Part shown: piece after piece, positions 17,262-26,145 of the stretch
Layout: the number at the start of each line of letters is the position of its first letter
Position numbering within the stretch: the first letter of the stretch is position 1
Assembly (NCBI GenBank): GCA_041601945.1
Contig: JBFIHG010000003.1
Span: 1 to 64,000, forward strand
Length of the DNA stretch: 64,000 bases
Reading direction: 5' to 3'
From: JBFJKD01 sp041601945
GTDB taxonomy: Bacteria > Pseudomonadota > Gammaproteobacteria > Pseudomonadales > Porticoccaceae
Translations under genes and position numbers: made by a program
Notes under the pieces: model-generated
What the model saw: the letters and a program-made list of their open reading frames with translations, nothing else
Database searches by the model: none
What the model was told of the DNA's origin: nothing

Positions 17262-18008
17262 TTAACGTTCTTCGTCAAGGGGCAAATTGGCAGCGAGAGC
17301 CGTTTCTATCCAGTGTTGCACCACGTCTGTAAGTGCCTTGCTATCTTGACTAGCCGTCGCAATTGGCGCGCCGATGACCACCGTAATCGTGCCTGGATAC
17401 TTGATAAAGCGATGGGCTGGCCAACAATTTCCGGCATTGTGCGCCACCGGGACAATGGGTACCTGTGCCGCAATGGCGATGGCTGCGCCGCTGCGCCCAT
17501 AGTTACCCACTTGCCCTGGTTTGATGCGGGTACCTTCTGGATAGATAACCAGGTTATTGCCTTCCGCAAGCCTTTGTTTTCCGAGGGCGAGGACCTGTTT
17601 TAGGGCCACCCGCGGATTGCTGCGGTCGATGGCGATTGGTCGGGTCATGGCCAGCCCCCAGCCGAAAAATGGAATGTATAACAATTCTTTTTTTAGCAGC
17701 GTACTGGCCGGGCGAAACAGGCGTTGTAGAAAGTACGTCTCCCAACTGGATTGATGTTTGCTAAGCGCCACGAACGGTGTTCGTGGAATATTTTCACGCC
17801 CGATAATCCGTAGTCGAACGCCGCAGGTGATGCGGAGCCAGAGGATAATCAAACCGTTAGCAGACGTAATCAACGTTTGACGGGGTCGGAAGGGCAGTAA
17901 CCACCCCACGGTAAAGGCTAATACCGAAAATACGAAAACTACCGGAATGTAGCCTGCGTAGAACAACAGTGACCGGGCACCTGACCACATTAGCTTCAAC
18001 GGGAACAC
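17262..18008 (-). CDS. 1-acyl-sn-glycerol-3-phosphate acyltransferase (PlsC family)
   Basis: Membrane acyltransferase expected to add a fatty acyl chain to lysophosphatidic acid or a related lysophospholipid. After two hydrophobic N-terminal segments (about 15-60), the catalytic box KHQSSWE (84-90) is H-x4-E rather than the usual H-x4-D. The substrate box is YPEGTR (156-161). The length is 248. The GTG start overlaps the end of gmhB by 13 bases. The order glyQ-glyS-gmhB-plsC next to gyrB is shared with Pseudomonas. Confidence 0.93.
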   Translation of the reverse strand: MFPLKLMWSGARSLLFYAGYIPVVFVFSVLAFTVGWLLPFRPRQTLITSANGLIILWLRITCGVRLRIIGRENIPRTPFVALSKHQSSWETYFLQRLFRPASTLLKKELLYIPFFGWGLAMTRPIAIDRSNPRVALKQVLALGKQRLAEGNNLVIYPEGTRIKPGQVGNYGRSGAAIAIAAQVPIVPVAHNAGNCWPAHRFIKYPGTITVVIGAPIATASQDSKALTDVVQHWIETALAANLPLDEER

Positions 18009-18586
18009 TCGCTAGTAGAACCGTCAATCGGAGGCGTCGCGCCAAGCAATGCATCAACAGCCGCAGCCAGATCGTCGTACACCGGCGCATCGCGCAGTGC
18101 ATGGTCAGTTTGCTGGGCCAAAGCTGTCTCACTGGTAGCACCTTTACCGGTGCGCACCAAAATTGGTGTGCAGTCCCTTTGAACAGCTGCCTGCAGGTCG
18201 CGCAAGCTGTCGCCGATAACGGCAACACCGGATAATGAGCAGTCCAGCTCTCGGGCGATGGCGTCGAGCATGCCGGGGGCGGGCTTACGGCAGGTGCAAT
18301 GTTCATCGGGGAGGTGCGGACAGTAAAAAATAGCACTGATTAAACCGCCAGCGGCTTCCACCTGGGTACACATTTTATGGTGAATGGCCTCCAGTTCATC
18401 CAGGCCGAACAGCCCGCGACTTAATCCCGACTGGTTAGTCGCCACAGCGACGCGATACCCGGCGGCTGTCAGTCTGGCAATGGCGTCCAATGCACCGGGA
18501 ATGGGTACCCATTCGTCAGGATTCTTAATAAAGTTTTCAGAGTCTGCGTTAATGACGCCGTCCCGATCCAGAATAACCAGTTTCAT
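17996..18586 (-). CDS. gmhB: D-glycero-beta-D-manno-heptose-1,7-bisphosphate 7-phosphatase
   Basis: HAD-family phosphatase in the ADP-heptose pathway for the LPS core. The nucleophile motif LDRDGVIN (Asp7, Asp9) opens the protein. The zinc-binding loop supplies Cys89, His91, Cys97 and Cys99 (CPHLPDEHCTC), diagnostic of GmhB. The length is 196. Its ATG overlaps the glyS stop (ATGA) and its end overlaps the plsC start, so translation of the three is probably coupled. Confidence 0.95.
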   Translation of the reverse strand: MKLVILDRDGVINADSENFIKNPDEWVPIPGALDAIARLTAAGYRVAVATNQSGLSRGLFGLDELEAIHHKMCTQVEAAGGLISAIFYCPHLPDEHCTCRKPAPGMLDAIARELDCSLSGVAVIGDSLRDLQAAVQRDCTPILVRTGKGATSETALAQQTDHALRDAPVYDDLAAAVDALLGATPPIDGSTSECSR

Positions 18587-20673
18587 TGCTTAGCCGCGCC
18601 CTTATCCACAACCAGCAGCGAGATGTCCGCGATGTTTAGAAACAAATTTTGCAGAGTTTTTAGCAGTGCGAGACGATTGTTGCGCACCTCGGAATTTTCC
18701 GCCATAACCATCACCTGGTCGAAAAACTCGTCGACCGGTTTGCGTAAGGATGCCAATTGCGTCAGCGCCTCAGTATAACGCCGCTGCTCCAGAAGAGGGC
18801 TGACCACCGTATTACAGGACGCAACGGCCTGTGCCAAAGCAAGTTCGGCCGGGTCCAGAAGCAGGGCCTGGTCGATGCTCGCAGAGGACGTAGCGGTTTC
18901 AGATTTGGCAAGAATATTGGCGACCCTTTTATTGGCGCTGGCCAGCGCCGCCGCGTCGGGCATCTGGTTAAAGGCATTAACTGCCTGCACTCGGAAATGG
19001 ATATCCAGCGGGTTAGTTACAGGGCGGGCGGTGACAGCGAGAAATACTTCGGCTGGAATGCCCTGTTCTTCGTACCAGGATCGCAGACGCTCGAGAACGT
19101 ACTTTAGAAGTCGGTCAACCAACGCCGTATCATCTGCAAAAGCCGGATACTGTGTCGCTGCAAATGTGAGCGCGGTGCGCAAATCCAGATCTACTTGCCC
19201 CTCAATTAAAATGCGTAGCACGCCCAGACTGGCGCGGCGCAGGGCAAACGGGTCTCGGGATCCGGACGGCACTTGACCAATCGCGAAAATTCCCGTTAGC
19301 GTGTCAAGGCGGTCGGCGGTGGCCAGGGTCGCGCCCAGCGGCGACGGGGGCAGCGCATCACCCGCAAAACGCGGCATATACAGTTCTTCAAGGGCTGCGG
19401 CGACGCCAGCTTCTTCGCCATCGTAAAGGGCGTACTGGTGCCCCATGATCCCCTGTAAATCGGCAAACTCCTGCACCATAGCGCTGACCAGATCGGATTT
19501 ACTTAATTGCGCAGCGCGGCGGGCTGCGCTTTCGGGCGCTTTAAAGCTGGGGGCGAGGTATGCGGCGAGCGTCGCTACCCGCTCAGTTTTATCAAATAAC
19601 GACCCCAATTTTTGTTGGAACACAATATCCCGGAGCTTGTCCCGCTGCGCCGTCAGGTTGGTTTGTTTGTCGAAATTAAAGAAAAAGGCGGCATCGCTTA
19701 GCCGCGGGCGAATAACCCGCTCATTGCCGGCAATGACGCTCGCGGGATCGCGACTGTCGATGTTGGCTACCGTGATAAATCGCGGTAGCAGGGCGCCGTT
19801 ACCGTCCACTAGATGAAAATATTTTTGATGCGCCTTCATGGACGACACCAGAGCCTGGGCGGGAACCTCCAGAAACCGCGGTTCGAAATCACCCATCAAG
19901 GGTACCGGCCACTCATTGAGCGCGGCGACTTCATCCAGCAGCGCATCGTCGATCACAGCCCGTCCGCCCGCACTCTGGGCGAGAGCCTCGACGCCATTGC
20001 GGATCAGCGCGCGCCGTTCATCGAAGTCCACCACTACATGCGCCGTGCGTAGCAAATCAACATAATTTGCGGGTGCGGAGATGGTAACCGGCTGATTGCA
20101 GTGGAAGCGGTGGCCGCGACTTTGTCGCCCGGCCATTATGCCTAGAATTTCGCCCGTGATGACGTCTTCTCCAAACAGCATGACGACCCAGTGCACGGGA
20201 CGCACAAACTCTTCGCGTCCGCTACCCCAGCGCATGCGCCGCGCTATAGGCAGCGCCTTAAGGGCCGTGTTCACCATGGCGGGGAGCAGCGCTACCGTTG
20301 CCTGGCCGGGCTGGACACTGCGGTACGCCAGGCGCGGACCCTTATCGCTTTCTACCTGCGTCAGTTGCTGTACCTCAACGCCACAACTGCGGGCAAACCC
20401 CTGGGCGGCGGCAGACGGTTCGCCAGCGGCATTAAATGCGGCGCTTACCGCGGGGCCAAGACGTTCCTGGGTGCTGTCCGGCTGGTGTTCGGGCAGAGCC
20501 TGTATGTAAAGTGCCAGCCGCCGCGGGGTGGCAAAACCCCGTACACTGCCGTGTTCGAGAGACGCGTGACGCAAGGCTTCCGCGACCAGCTCCATCAGAG
20601 CGGTCATCAAGGTTTTCAGTGCTTTTGGCGGCAACTCTTCCGTGCCGATTTCGAACAGAAAATCGCGGCTCAT
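18583..20673 (-). CDS. glyS: Glycine--tRNA ligase beta subunit
   Basis: Beta subunit of the bacterial alpha2beta2 glycyl-tRNA synthetase. It handles tRNA recognition, with an HD-like domain and a C-terminal anticodon-binding region. The 696-residue product starts MSRDFLFEIGTEELPPKAL, the family hallmark, and reads through normally. It overlaps glyQ by four bases (ATGA), the usual arrangement of the two-subunit enzyme. Confidence 0.97.
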   Translation of the reverse strand: MSRDFLFEIGTEELPPKALKTLMTALMELVAEALRHASLEHGSVRGFATPRRLALYIQALPEHQPDSTQERLGPAVSAAFNAAGEPSAAAQGFARSCGVEVQQLTQVESDKGPRLAYRSVQPGQATVALLPAMVNTALKALPIARRMRWGSGREEFVRPVHWVVMLFGEDVITGEILGIMAGRQSRGHRFHCNQPVTISAPANYVDLLRTAHVVVDFDERRALIRNGVEALAQSAGGRAVIDDALLDEVAALNEWPVPLMGDFEPRFLEVPAQALVSSMKAHQKYFHLVDGNGALLPRFITVANIDSRDPASVIAGNERVIRPRLSDAAFFFNFDKQTNLTAQRDKLRDIVFQQKLGSLFDKTERVATLAAYLAPSFKAPESAARRAAQLSKSDLVSAMVQEFADLQGIMGHQYALYDGEEAGVAAALEELYMPRFAGDALPPSPLGATLATADRLDTLTGIFAIGQVPSGSRDPFALRRASLGVLRILIEGQVDLDLRTALTFAATQYPAFADDTALVDRLLKYVLERLRSWYEEQGIPAEVFLAVTARPVTNPLDIHFRVQAVNAFNQMPDAAALASANKRVANILAKSETATSSASIDQALLLDPAELALAQAVASCNTVVSPLLEQRRYTEALTQLASLRKPVDEFFDQVMVMAENSEVRNNRLALLKTLQNLFLNIADISLLVVDKGAAKQ

Positions 20674-21623
20674 GAGCGTGACCCCAGAGCCAGTTGCCGC
20701 ACTTCTTCAGCCAGCGCCGGGGGCGCCAGTGGAAATCCCGCGGCCAGTCGGGAATCGAAATAGGCTTGCGCAACCGCGCGTGACAGGGTCCGCACGCGCA
20801 GAATAAAGCGTTGCCGTTCGGTAACAGAGATGGCGTGGCGGGCATCCAGTAAGTTAAATGCATGGGACGCTTTCATCACCATTTCGTAGGCCGGAAGGGG
20901 CAGGTTGTGCTCGATCAGCCGGTTGCTTTCGCGCTCGTAGACGTCGAAGCTGTGGAATAAAAAGGGTACGTCCGCCTGGGCAAAATTGTAGTGGGACATT
21001 TCCACTTCGTTTTGATGAAACACATCGCCGTAGGTCACCACACCGCCCTGCTCGTTGCGCGTCCAGACTAAATCAAAAATGCTGTCGACGCCTTGCAGGT
21101 ACATGGCGATGCGCTCCAGACCGTAGGTGATTTCCCCGGTTACCGGATAACATTCCAGTCCGCCGACCTGTTGAAAGTAGGTAAATTGCGTAACCTCCAT
21201 ACCGTTGAGCCACACTTCCCACCCCAGCCCCCAGGCACCGAGTGTGGGGGATTCCCAATTGTCCTCGACGAAACGAATGTCGTGGACGAGAGGATCGATG
21301 TGCAAGGCCCGCAGTGAATCGAGATACATTTCCTGAATATTTTCTGGCGATGGCTTCAACGCCACCTGGAACTGGTAGTAGTGTTGTAGACGATTAGGGT
21401 TTTCGCCGTAGCGGCCATCAGTCGGGCGACGGCAGGGTTGTACGTATGCGGCATTCCAGGTCTCGGGGCCAATGGCGCGCAAAAACGTCGCTGGATGGAA
21501 TGTTCCCGCACCGACTTCCATATCCAGTGGTTGCAGAATCACGCAGCCGCGATTCGCCCAGAATTGTTGCAGCGCCAAAATCAATCCCTGAAAAGTGCCA
21601 ATATCGGGAGCTGTCGTTGTCAC
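20670..21623 (-). CDS. glyQ: Glycine--tRNA ligase alpha subunit
   Basis: Catalytic class II subunit that forms glycyl-adenylate. The 317 residues contain TFQGLILALQQFWANRGCV at the N-terminus, the PCRRPTDGRYGENPNRLQHYYQ catalytic region (quoted in part: RRPTDGRYGENPNR), and the YGLERIAMYLQG motif 3 area. The start is GTG. It is the first gene of the glyQ-glyS-gmhB-plsC operon. The 282-base gap to the next, divergent gene must hold its promoter; I see no tRNA or T-box there. Confidence 0.97.
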   Translation of the reverse strand: MTTTAPDIGTFQGLILALQQFWANRGCVILQPLDMEVGAGTFHPATFLRAIGPETWNAAYVQPCRRPTDGRYGENPNRLQHYYQFQVALKPSPENIQEMYLDSLRALHIDPLVHDIRFVEDNWESPTLGAWGLGWEVWLNGMEVTQFTYFQQVGGLECYPVTGEITYGLERIAMYLQGVDSIFDLVWTRNEQGGVVTYGDVFHQNEVEMSHYNFAQADVPFLFHSFDVYERESNRLIEHNLPLPAYEMVMKASHAFNLLDARHAISVTERQRFILRVRTLSRAVAQAYFDSRLAAGFPLAPPALAEEVRQLALGSRS

Positions 21624-21905
21624 TAGCTTTCCTCGTTACTCGTTACGATCAGTCGCGTCCGGTCAGCCAATCACAACAAGACAGCCGCGTGCACCGTGCA
21701 ATTATATCGGTTGCAGTAATCAGTGACGAGCGATCAACAGGATTTGTTGCAGCGCGAGTGCATGGGTTTCCCAGGTGCCGCCGCTTGCGCTAAGCTTGTC
21801 GGTTCAGCCACGCCAAGTTCATTTCGACGCGCAAGTGGATTGCGCTGCCTAGTGACGGAGCAATTTTCTAAGAGGGGCGTGGAACACATGACAGGAGAAT
21901 TCAGT

Positions 21906-22805
21906 ATGAAAACAACGATGAGATACCTGGCGGGAATTTGTTTACTCGCACTCTCGCAGGGGTTGTTGGCCAATGACCATTGGGACGCGGTGGAAATCGA
22001 GCCAACCAGTCTTAGCGACACCCTGTATATGTTGGTGGGCGAGGGCGGTAACATCGGTGTGTCCGTCGGTGCGGACGGCACCTTCCTGATTGACGACCAA
22101 TATGCACCACTATCGGAGAAAATCATCGCGGCGGTAAAGGAAATGTCGGGGGATATGCCGACGTTTCTGATCAATACCCACTGGCACGGCGATCATACCG
22201 GGGGCAATGAAAACTTTGGCACGGCTGGTTCCATTATCGTAGCGCACGAAAATGTGCGCGCGGCGCTGGAATCAAGCAAAACCATCGCATTGTTCAACCT
22301 GCACAAACCACCCTCACCCAAAGCTGCATTGCCGGTAATTACGTTTCAGCAGGGCATGACGTTTCACCTCAACGGCGATACCGTCGAGCTGGTGCATGTG
22401 GCCAACGCGCATACGGATGGCGATACGTTTGTGCATTTTAAAAAGGCCAATGTTATCCATGCGGGGGATACGTTTTTTAACGGACTTTACCCGTTTATAG
22501 ATAGCTCTTCGGGCGGCAGTATCGATGGCATGATTGCGGCAGCGGACGTGATTCTCGGCCTCTCCAATGGCGACACAAAAATTATACCCGGACACGGCCC
22601 GTTGGCTGATAAGGCCGCGCTGCAGGCGTATCGGGATATGCTGGCAACGGTTAGAGGCACTATCCAGACGATGATCGATGCGGGGAAAACGGAAGCGGAA
22701 ATTATCGCGGCCCAACCGACGGCCGCGTTTGATGCCGAGTGGGGCAACGGTTTTCTGGCCCCGGATCTGTGGGTAAAAGTGGTCTATAGCAGTATGGGAA
22801 ATTAG
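21906..22805 (+). CDS. Exported metallo-beta-lactamase-fold hydrolase
   Basis: The 299-residue protein has a signal peptide (about 1-22, ending GLLA-N). It carries the full zinc set of the MBL fold: HWHGDH (His92, His94, Asp96, His97), His169 (NAHTDGD), Asp188 (HAGDTF) and His229 (PGHG). The substrate is unknown. The overall form fits the broad periplasmic MBL hydrolase group rather than a proven antibiotic-hydrolysing enzyme. I start at the ATG at 21906 because AGGAGA sits just upstream and it gives a clean signal peptide; the frame stays open back to 21723. It converges with the TRAP genes, 16 bases apart. Confidence 0.9.
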   Translation: MKTTMRYLAGICLLALSQGLLANDHWDAVEIEPTSLSDTLYMLVGEGGNIGVSVGADGTFLIDDQYAPLSEKIIAAVKEMSGDMPTFLINTHWHGDHTGGNENFGTAGSIIVAHENVRAALESSKTIALFNLHKPPSPKAALPVITFQQGMTFHLNGDTVELVHVANAHTDGDTFVHFKKANVIHAGDTFFNGLYPFIDSSSGGSIDGMIAAADVILGLSNGDTKIIPGHGPLADKAALQAYRDMLATVRGTIQTMIDAGKTEAEIIAAQPTAAFDAEWGNGFLAPDLWVKVVYSSMGN

Positions 22806-22821
22806 ACAGTTATCGGTGTGT

Positions 22822-24189
22822 TTAGCGCATCAGCGTATAAGGTAACCAGGTGGCGAGTTGTGGCCACAGCGCGAGCACGCCCATCAGCAACAATTGAATA
22901 GCAACAAATGGCGCCACGCCGCGGTAGATATCGCTGGTTAACACCTCGGGCGGGGCGACTCCGCGCAAATAGAACAGGGCAAATCCGAACGGTGGCGTCA
23001 GGAAGGATGTCTGCAGGTTGAGGGCGATCATCACCCCCAACCAGATGGGATCGACACCCAGCGTCAGCAGCACGGGGCCGACAATGGGCACAACTACGAA
23101 AGTGATTTCGATAAAATCGAGAATAAACCCCAGCAAAAAAATTACCAGCATCACCACCAGTGTGGCACCAAACACACCGCCGGGCAGTTGTCTAAACAGG
23201 GATTCCACCATTTCCTCCCCGCCGAATCCGCGAAAAACCAGGGAGAATACAGCCGCGCCGATCAAAATCATAAAGACCATCGCGGTGACTTCGGTAGTGG
23301 ACAGCACCACTTCCCGGAGTCGCGAGAAGGTCAATTGATTACGCAATAATGCCAACAGAGTTGCCCCCAACGCACCGACACCGGCGGCCTCGGTAGGGGT
23401 GGCAATACCCGCCAGAATCGATCCCAACACTGCGAGGATCAACACCATCGGTGGTATTAGAGAGCGCACCACCTCGCGTACGGCGATGGATTGATGGTCG
23501 TTGTCGGCCATGGGCGCGGCTTGAGGCCGCCAGCGGGTGTAAAGCACCAGATACACGCAGTACAACAGCACCAGCACTAGTCCGGGAATAATGGCGCCGA
23601 GAAACAAATCGCCGACGGATACCGTCTTGGGGGTGAAAATACCCATATTCAGCTGCGCCTGGGAATAGGCACTGGACAGTATATCGCCCAGCAATACGAG
23701 GGCGATTGACGGTGGAATAATCTGTCCCAGAGTGCCCGTCGCGCAAATAGTGCCGGTAGCCAGTGCGGGGCTGTAACCCTGTTTGAGCATCGAGGGCAGG
23801 GACATCAGCCCCATGGTGACCACCGTGGCACCCACGATGCCGGTGCTGGCCGCGAGCAACATGCCCACCACGACCACCGAGAGGCCTAAACCGCCTCGCA
23901 CATTGCCAAATACTCGGGACATACTCTGTAACAGGTCTTCCGCAATCCTGGACTTCTCGAGCATAACGCCCATCAGCACGAAGAGCGGCACCGCCACCAG
24001 CGAGTTGTTACCCATGGTGCCATAGATGCGATTGGGCAGGGCGTGCAGAAAAGCGGGGTCAAAGTGGCCGGTGGCAAGGCCTATTAACGCAAATGCCAGG
24101 GAGGTTCCAGCAAGGGAAAAGGCGACCGGATAGCCCAACAGCAGAACCAGGCAAATAACGACAAACATCAGCAGCGGCAGGTATTCCAT
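22822..24189 (-). CDS. TRAP transporter large permease (DctM family)
   Basis: Twelve-segment membrane subunit of a tripartite ATP-independent periplasmic transporter, which uses an ion gradient to import organic acids or similar solutes. The 455 residues are strongly hydrophobic. They include the family region GRLG-like ATGTLGQIIPPSIALVL (about residues 150-166) and the C-terminal QTSFLTPPFGFALFYLRG. It follows the small subunit by two bases. The substrate cannot be deduced, because no DctP-type binding protein gene lies next to it. Confidence 0.94.
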   Translation of the reverse strand: MEYLPLLMFVVICLVLLLGYPVAFSLAGTSLAFALIGLATGHFDPAFLHALPNRIYGTMGNNSLVAVPLFVLMGVMLEKSRIAEDLLQSMSRVFGNVRGGLGLSVVVVGMLLAASTGIVGATVVTMGLMSLPSMLKQGYSPALATGTICATGTLGQIIPPSIALVLLGDILSSAYSQAQLNMGIFTPKTVSVGDLFLGAIIPGLVLVLLYCVYLVLYTRWRPQAAPMADNDHQSIAVREVVRSLIPPMVLILAVLGSILAGIATPTEAAGVGALGATLLALLRNQLTFSRLREVVLSTTEVTAMVFMILIGAAVFSLVFRGFGGEEMVESLFRQLPGGVFGATLVVMLVIFLLGFILDFIEITFVVVPIVGPVLLTLGVDPIWLGVMIALNLQTSFLTPPFGFALFYLRGVAPPEVLTSDIYRGVAPFVAIQLLLMGVLALWPQLATWLPYTLMR

Positions 24190-24191
24190 AC

Positions 24192-24737
24192 TCAGCCCTG
24201 GGTGTCCGTCGAGCTGTTATCCGCAGCCTGATCGGTGACGATAATCAGAATATTTTTAATTGTTTCCGCAACACCCTGTAACAGCAGCGTCACCGGCATA
24301 ATTAGCATCAGAGTTTTTAGCAAATAAACCCAGGCAAGGCCGGAAGACTCGCTGGAAGTTTCTTTGACAGTCCAGCTGTTGATTACGTAATCCCAGTTCA
24401 GCCAGAACATCACCACGCACAGCGGCAGTAAAAACAACAGGCCGCCGAGGGTGTCGATCCAGGCCTGCCCTACACGGGACAGCTTGCGGTAGAAAATGTC
24501 TACGCGCACGTGGCCACCGCGCTGCAATGTATAGGCAATTGCCAGCATAAACACGGATGCGTGCAGGTAATTAACCGATTCTTGCAGGGCGATTGACCCG
24601 CTTTGTAAATAGTAACGCATAACCACCACAGTACAGGTAAAGCCCATGACGGCGAGGGTTAGCCAGGCAACAATCCGACCACTGTAGCGCGTGAATCGGT
24701 CGATCCATGTTGCGACGGAGTCAAAAATATCAGACAC
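24192..24737 (-). CDS. TRAP transporter small permease (DctQ family)
   Basis: Four-segment small membrane subunit (181 residues) that pairs with DctM. Membrane segments are at about 20-42, 55-75, 93-115 and 137-160, with the family region LQRGGHVRVDIFYRKL between segments two and three. The gene diverges from pstS, sharing a 184-base gap that contains a Pho-box array. Whether that array also affects the TRAP genes is unknown. Confidence 0.92.
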   Translation of the reverse strand: MSDIFDSVATWIDRFTRYSGRIVAWLTLAVMGFTCTVVVMRYYLQSGSIALQESVNYLHASVFMLAIAYTLQRGGHVRVDIFYRKLSRVGQAWIDTLGGLLFLLPLCVVMFWLNWDYVINSWTVKETSSESSGLAWVYLLKTLMLIMPVTLLLQGVAETIKNILIIVTDQAADNSSTDTQG

Positions 24738-24818
24738 AGGACAGCACGGCGGAAAGTTCTTCTTTGGTTATCGGTGGATCATAGTATATCGGGTACCGTA
24801 CAAAAACTGCAGTAGCGA

Positions 24819-24858
24819 CTGTCACAGGGTTGTCACAATTTGTACATACCCTTGTCAT
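24819..24858 (+). promoter_or_regulatory. Pho-box array upstream of pstS
   Basis: CTGTCAC (24819-24825), TTGTCAC (24830-24836) and TTGTCAT (24852-24858) lie at offsets 0, 11 and 33. The slot at offset 22 holds a poorer TGTACAT. The 11-base period is that of PhoB half-sites. A TTTATA-type -10 follows near 24864. This marks pstS as a PhoB-activated gene. Confidence 0.85.
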
Positions 24859-24921
24859 GTCCGTTTTATACGCTGCTGCCGTCCTATTTAGAAACGACCT
24901 ATTCATGATCAGGAGATACCG

Positions 24922-25995
24922 ATGAGCAAAATCACCATGGGCAAAACGATATTGGGCGCGGCTGGGTTGAGCGCAGCGCTGCTATTGGCCAGCGCGCCCG
25001 TGCTGGCCGCGGGCCGCGACTACATTTCAGTGGTCGGCTCCTCGACCGTATACCCATTTTCTGCAGTGGTCGCCGAGCGCTTCGGCAAGGCTACCGGCGC
25101 GGCCACACCAAAAATAGAGTCCACCGGCACCGGCGGCGGCATGAAGCTGTTCTGCGCCGGGGTTGGAACCAGCTACGCGGACATTACCAACGCCTCGCGG
25201 CAAATGAAGAAATCCGAGTTCGACGACTGTCAGAATCACGGCGTGAAGGACATTGTCGAGGTACAAATTGGGTTTGACGGAATTGTGCTGGCCAACTCGG
25301 TGAAAACAGCCCAATTGGACCTGTCGCGCAAGGATATTTTCCTGGCTCTTGCCAAACAGGTTCCGGACGGCGATTCCGATCGGCTGATTGCCAATCCGTA
25401 CCAGACCTGGAAGCAGGTGAACGCCGCGCTGCCCGACGTCAATATTGAAGTGCTGGGTCCACCGCCTACTTCCGGTACACGGGATGCTTTTGCCGAGCTG
25501 GCGATGGAAGGGGGTTGCGCGGAGATCCCGTCCATAAAGGCCCTGAAAGCGAGCGACGAAGAAAAATACAAGGCCATTTGCCACAGTGTGCGGGAAGATG
25601 GCCGGTTTATCGAAGCGGGCGAAAACGACAATTTGATTGTGCAAAAATTGAACGCTAACCCCAATGCATTTGGTGTGTTTGGCTTCAGCTTTCTCGACCA
25701 GAACAGCGACAAGGTCCAGGGCTCAATTATTGAAGGGGTGGCGCCGGAATTTGACTCTATTGCGGACAAATCCTATCCGGTTTCGCGTCCGTTGTTCTTC
25801 TACATCAAGAAAGCACATATTGGCGTCGTGCCGCGCATAGAAACATTCCTGGCGGAATTCACCAGTGAAAAAGCCTGGGGCGAGGATGGTTATCTGGCAG
25901 AAAAAGGTATGATCCCTATGCCGAAAACCCAGCGCAGTCAGATTGCAGCCGACGTAAAGGCGCTTAAAACTCTGAGCGCTGAAGGATTGAAATAG
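24922..25995 (+). CDS. pstS: Phosphate ABC transporter substrate-binding protein PstS
   Basis: Periplasmic phosphate-binding protein of the high-affinity Pst importer. The 357 residues begin with a signal peptide (cleavage about after PVLA, residue 30). They carry the phosphate-loop motifs VGSSTVYPFS, ESTGTGGGMKLFC and PPTSGTRDAF, all contacting phosphate in this family. AGGAGAT precedes the ATG. Pho boxes lie upstream and a strong terminator downstream, so pstS can be made in large excess over the permease genes. Confidence 0.96.
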   Translation: MSKITMGKTILGAAGLSAALLLASAPVLAAGRDYISVVGSSTVYPFSAVVAERFGKATGAATPKIESTGTGGGMKLFCAGVGTSYADITNASRQMKKSEFDDCQNHGVKDIVEVQIGFDGIVLANSVKTAQLDLSRKDIFLALAKQVPDGDSDRLIANPYQTWKQVNAALPDVNIEVLGPPPTSGTRDAFAELAMEGGCAEIPSIKALKASDEEKYKAICHSVREDGRFIEAGENDNLIVQKLNANPNAFGVFGFSFLDQNSDKVQGSIIEGVAPEFDSIADKSYPVSRPLFFYIKKAHIGVVPRIETFLAEFTSEKAWGEDGYLAEKGMIPMPKTQRSQIAADVKALKTLSAEGLK

Positions 25996-26063
25996 ACGCC
26001 GACAATAATCGGGCAACAGGATTCCTGGCATCCGTTACACCCTCCCCTTTCAGGATGCATTTT

Positions 26064-26091
26064 CGCCCGGCCCACGCCGGGCGATTTTTTT
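26064..26091 (+). terminator. Intrinsic terminator between pstS and pstC
   Basis: CGCCCGGC (26064-26071), loop CCAC and GCCGGGCG (26076-26083) form a perfect 8-bp GC stem, followed by ATTTTTTT. Partial read-through here would set the ratio of PstS to PstCAB. Confidence 0.93.
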
Positions 26092-26145
26092 GTCGGTATA
26101 CTGTTAACTGTTTGCCGTAAGCGTAGGTTAAGTAGGTAAGAGGGT

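Noticed and set aside
20191..20763. 190-codon open frame antisense to glyS/glyQ
   Set aside because: It is a codon-bias shadow of a conserved gene pair with no recognisable motif.
21624..21905. Possible tRNA, T-box or small gene in the glyQ/MBL gap
   Set aside because: No cloverleaf, T-box sequence or convincing short gene could be found; it is best read as a divergent promoter region.
21906..22805. Calling the MBL-fold protein a beta-lactamase
   Set aside because: The zinc motif is common to the whole superfamily, and nothing specific to antibiotic hydrolysis is visible.
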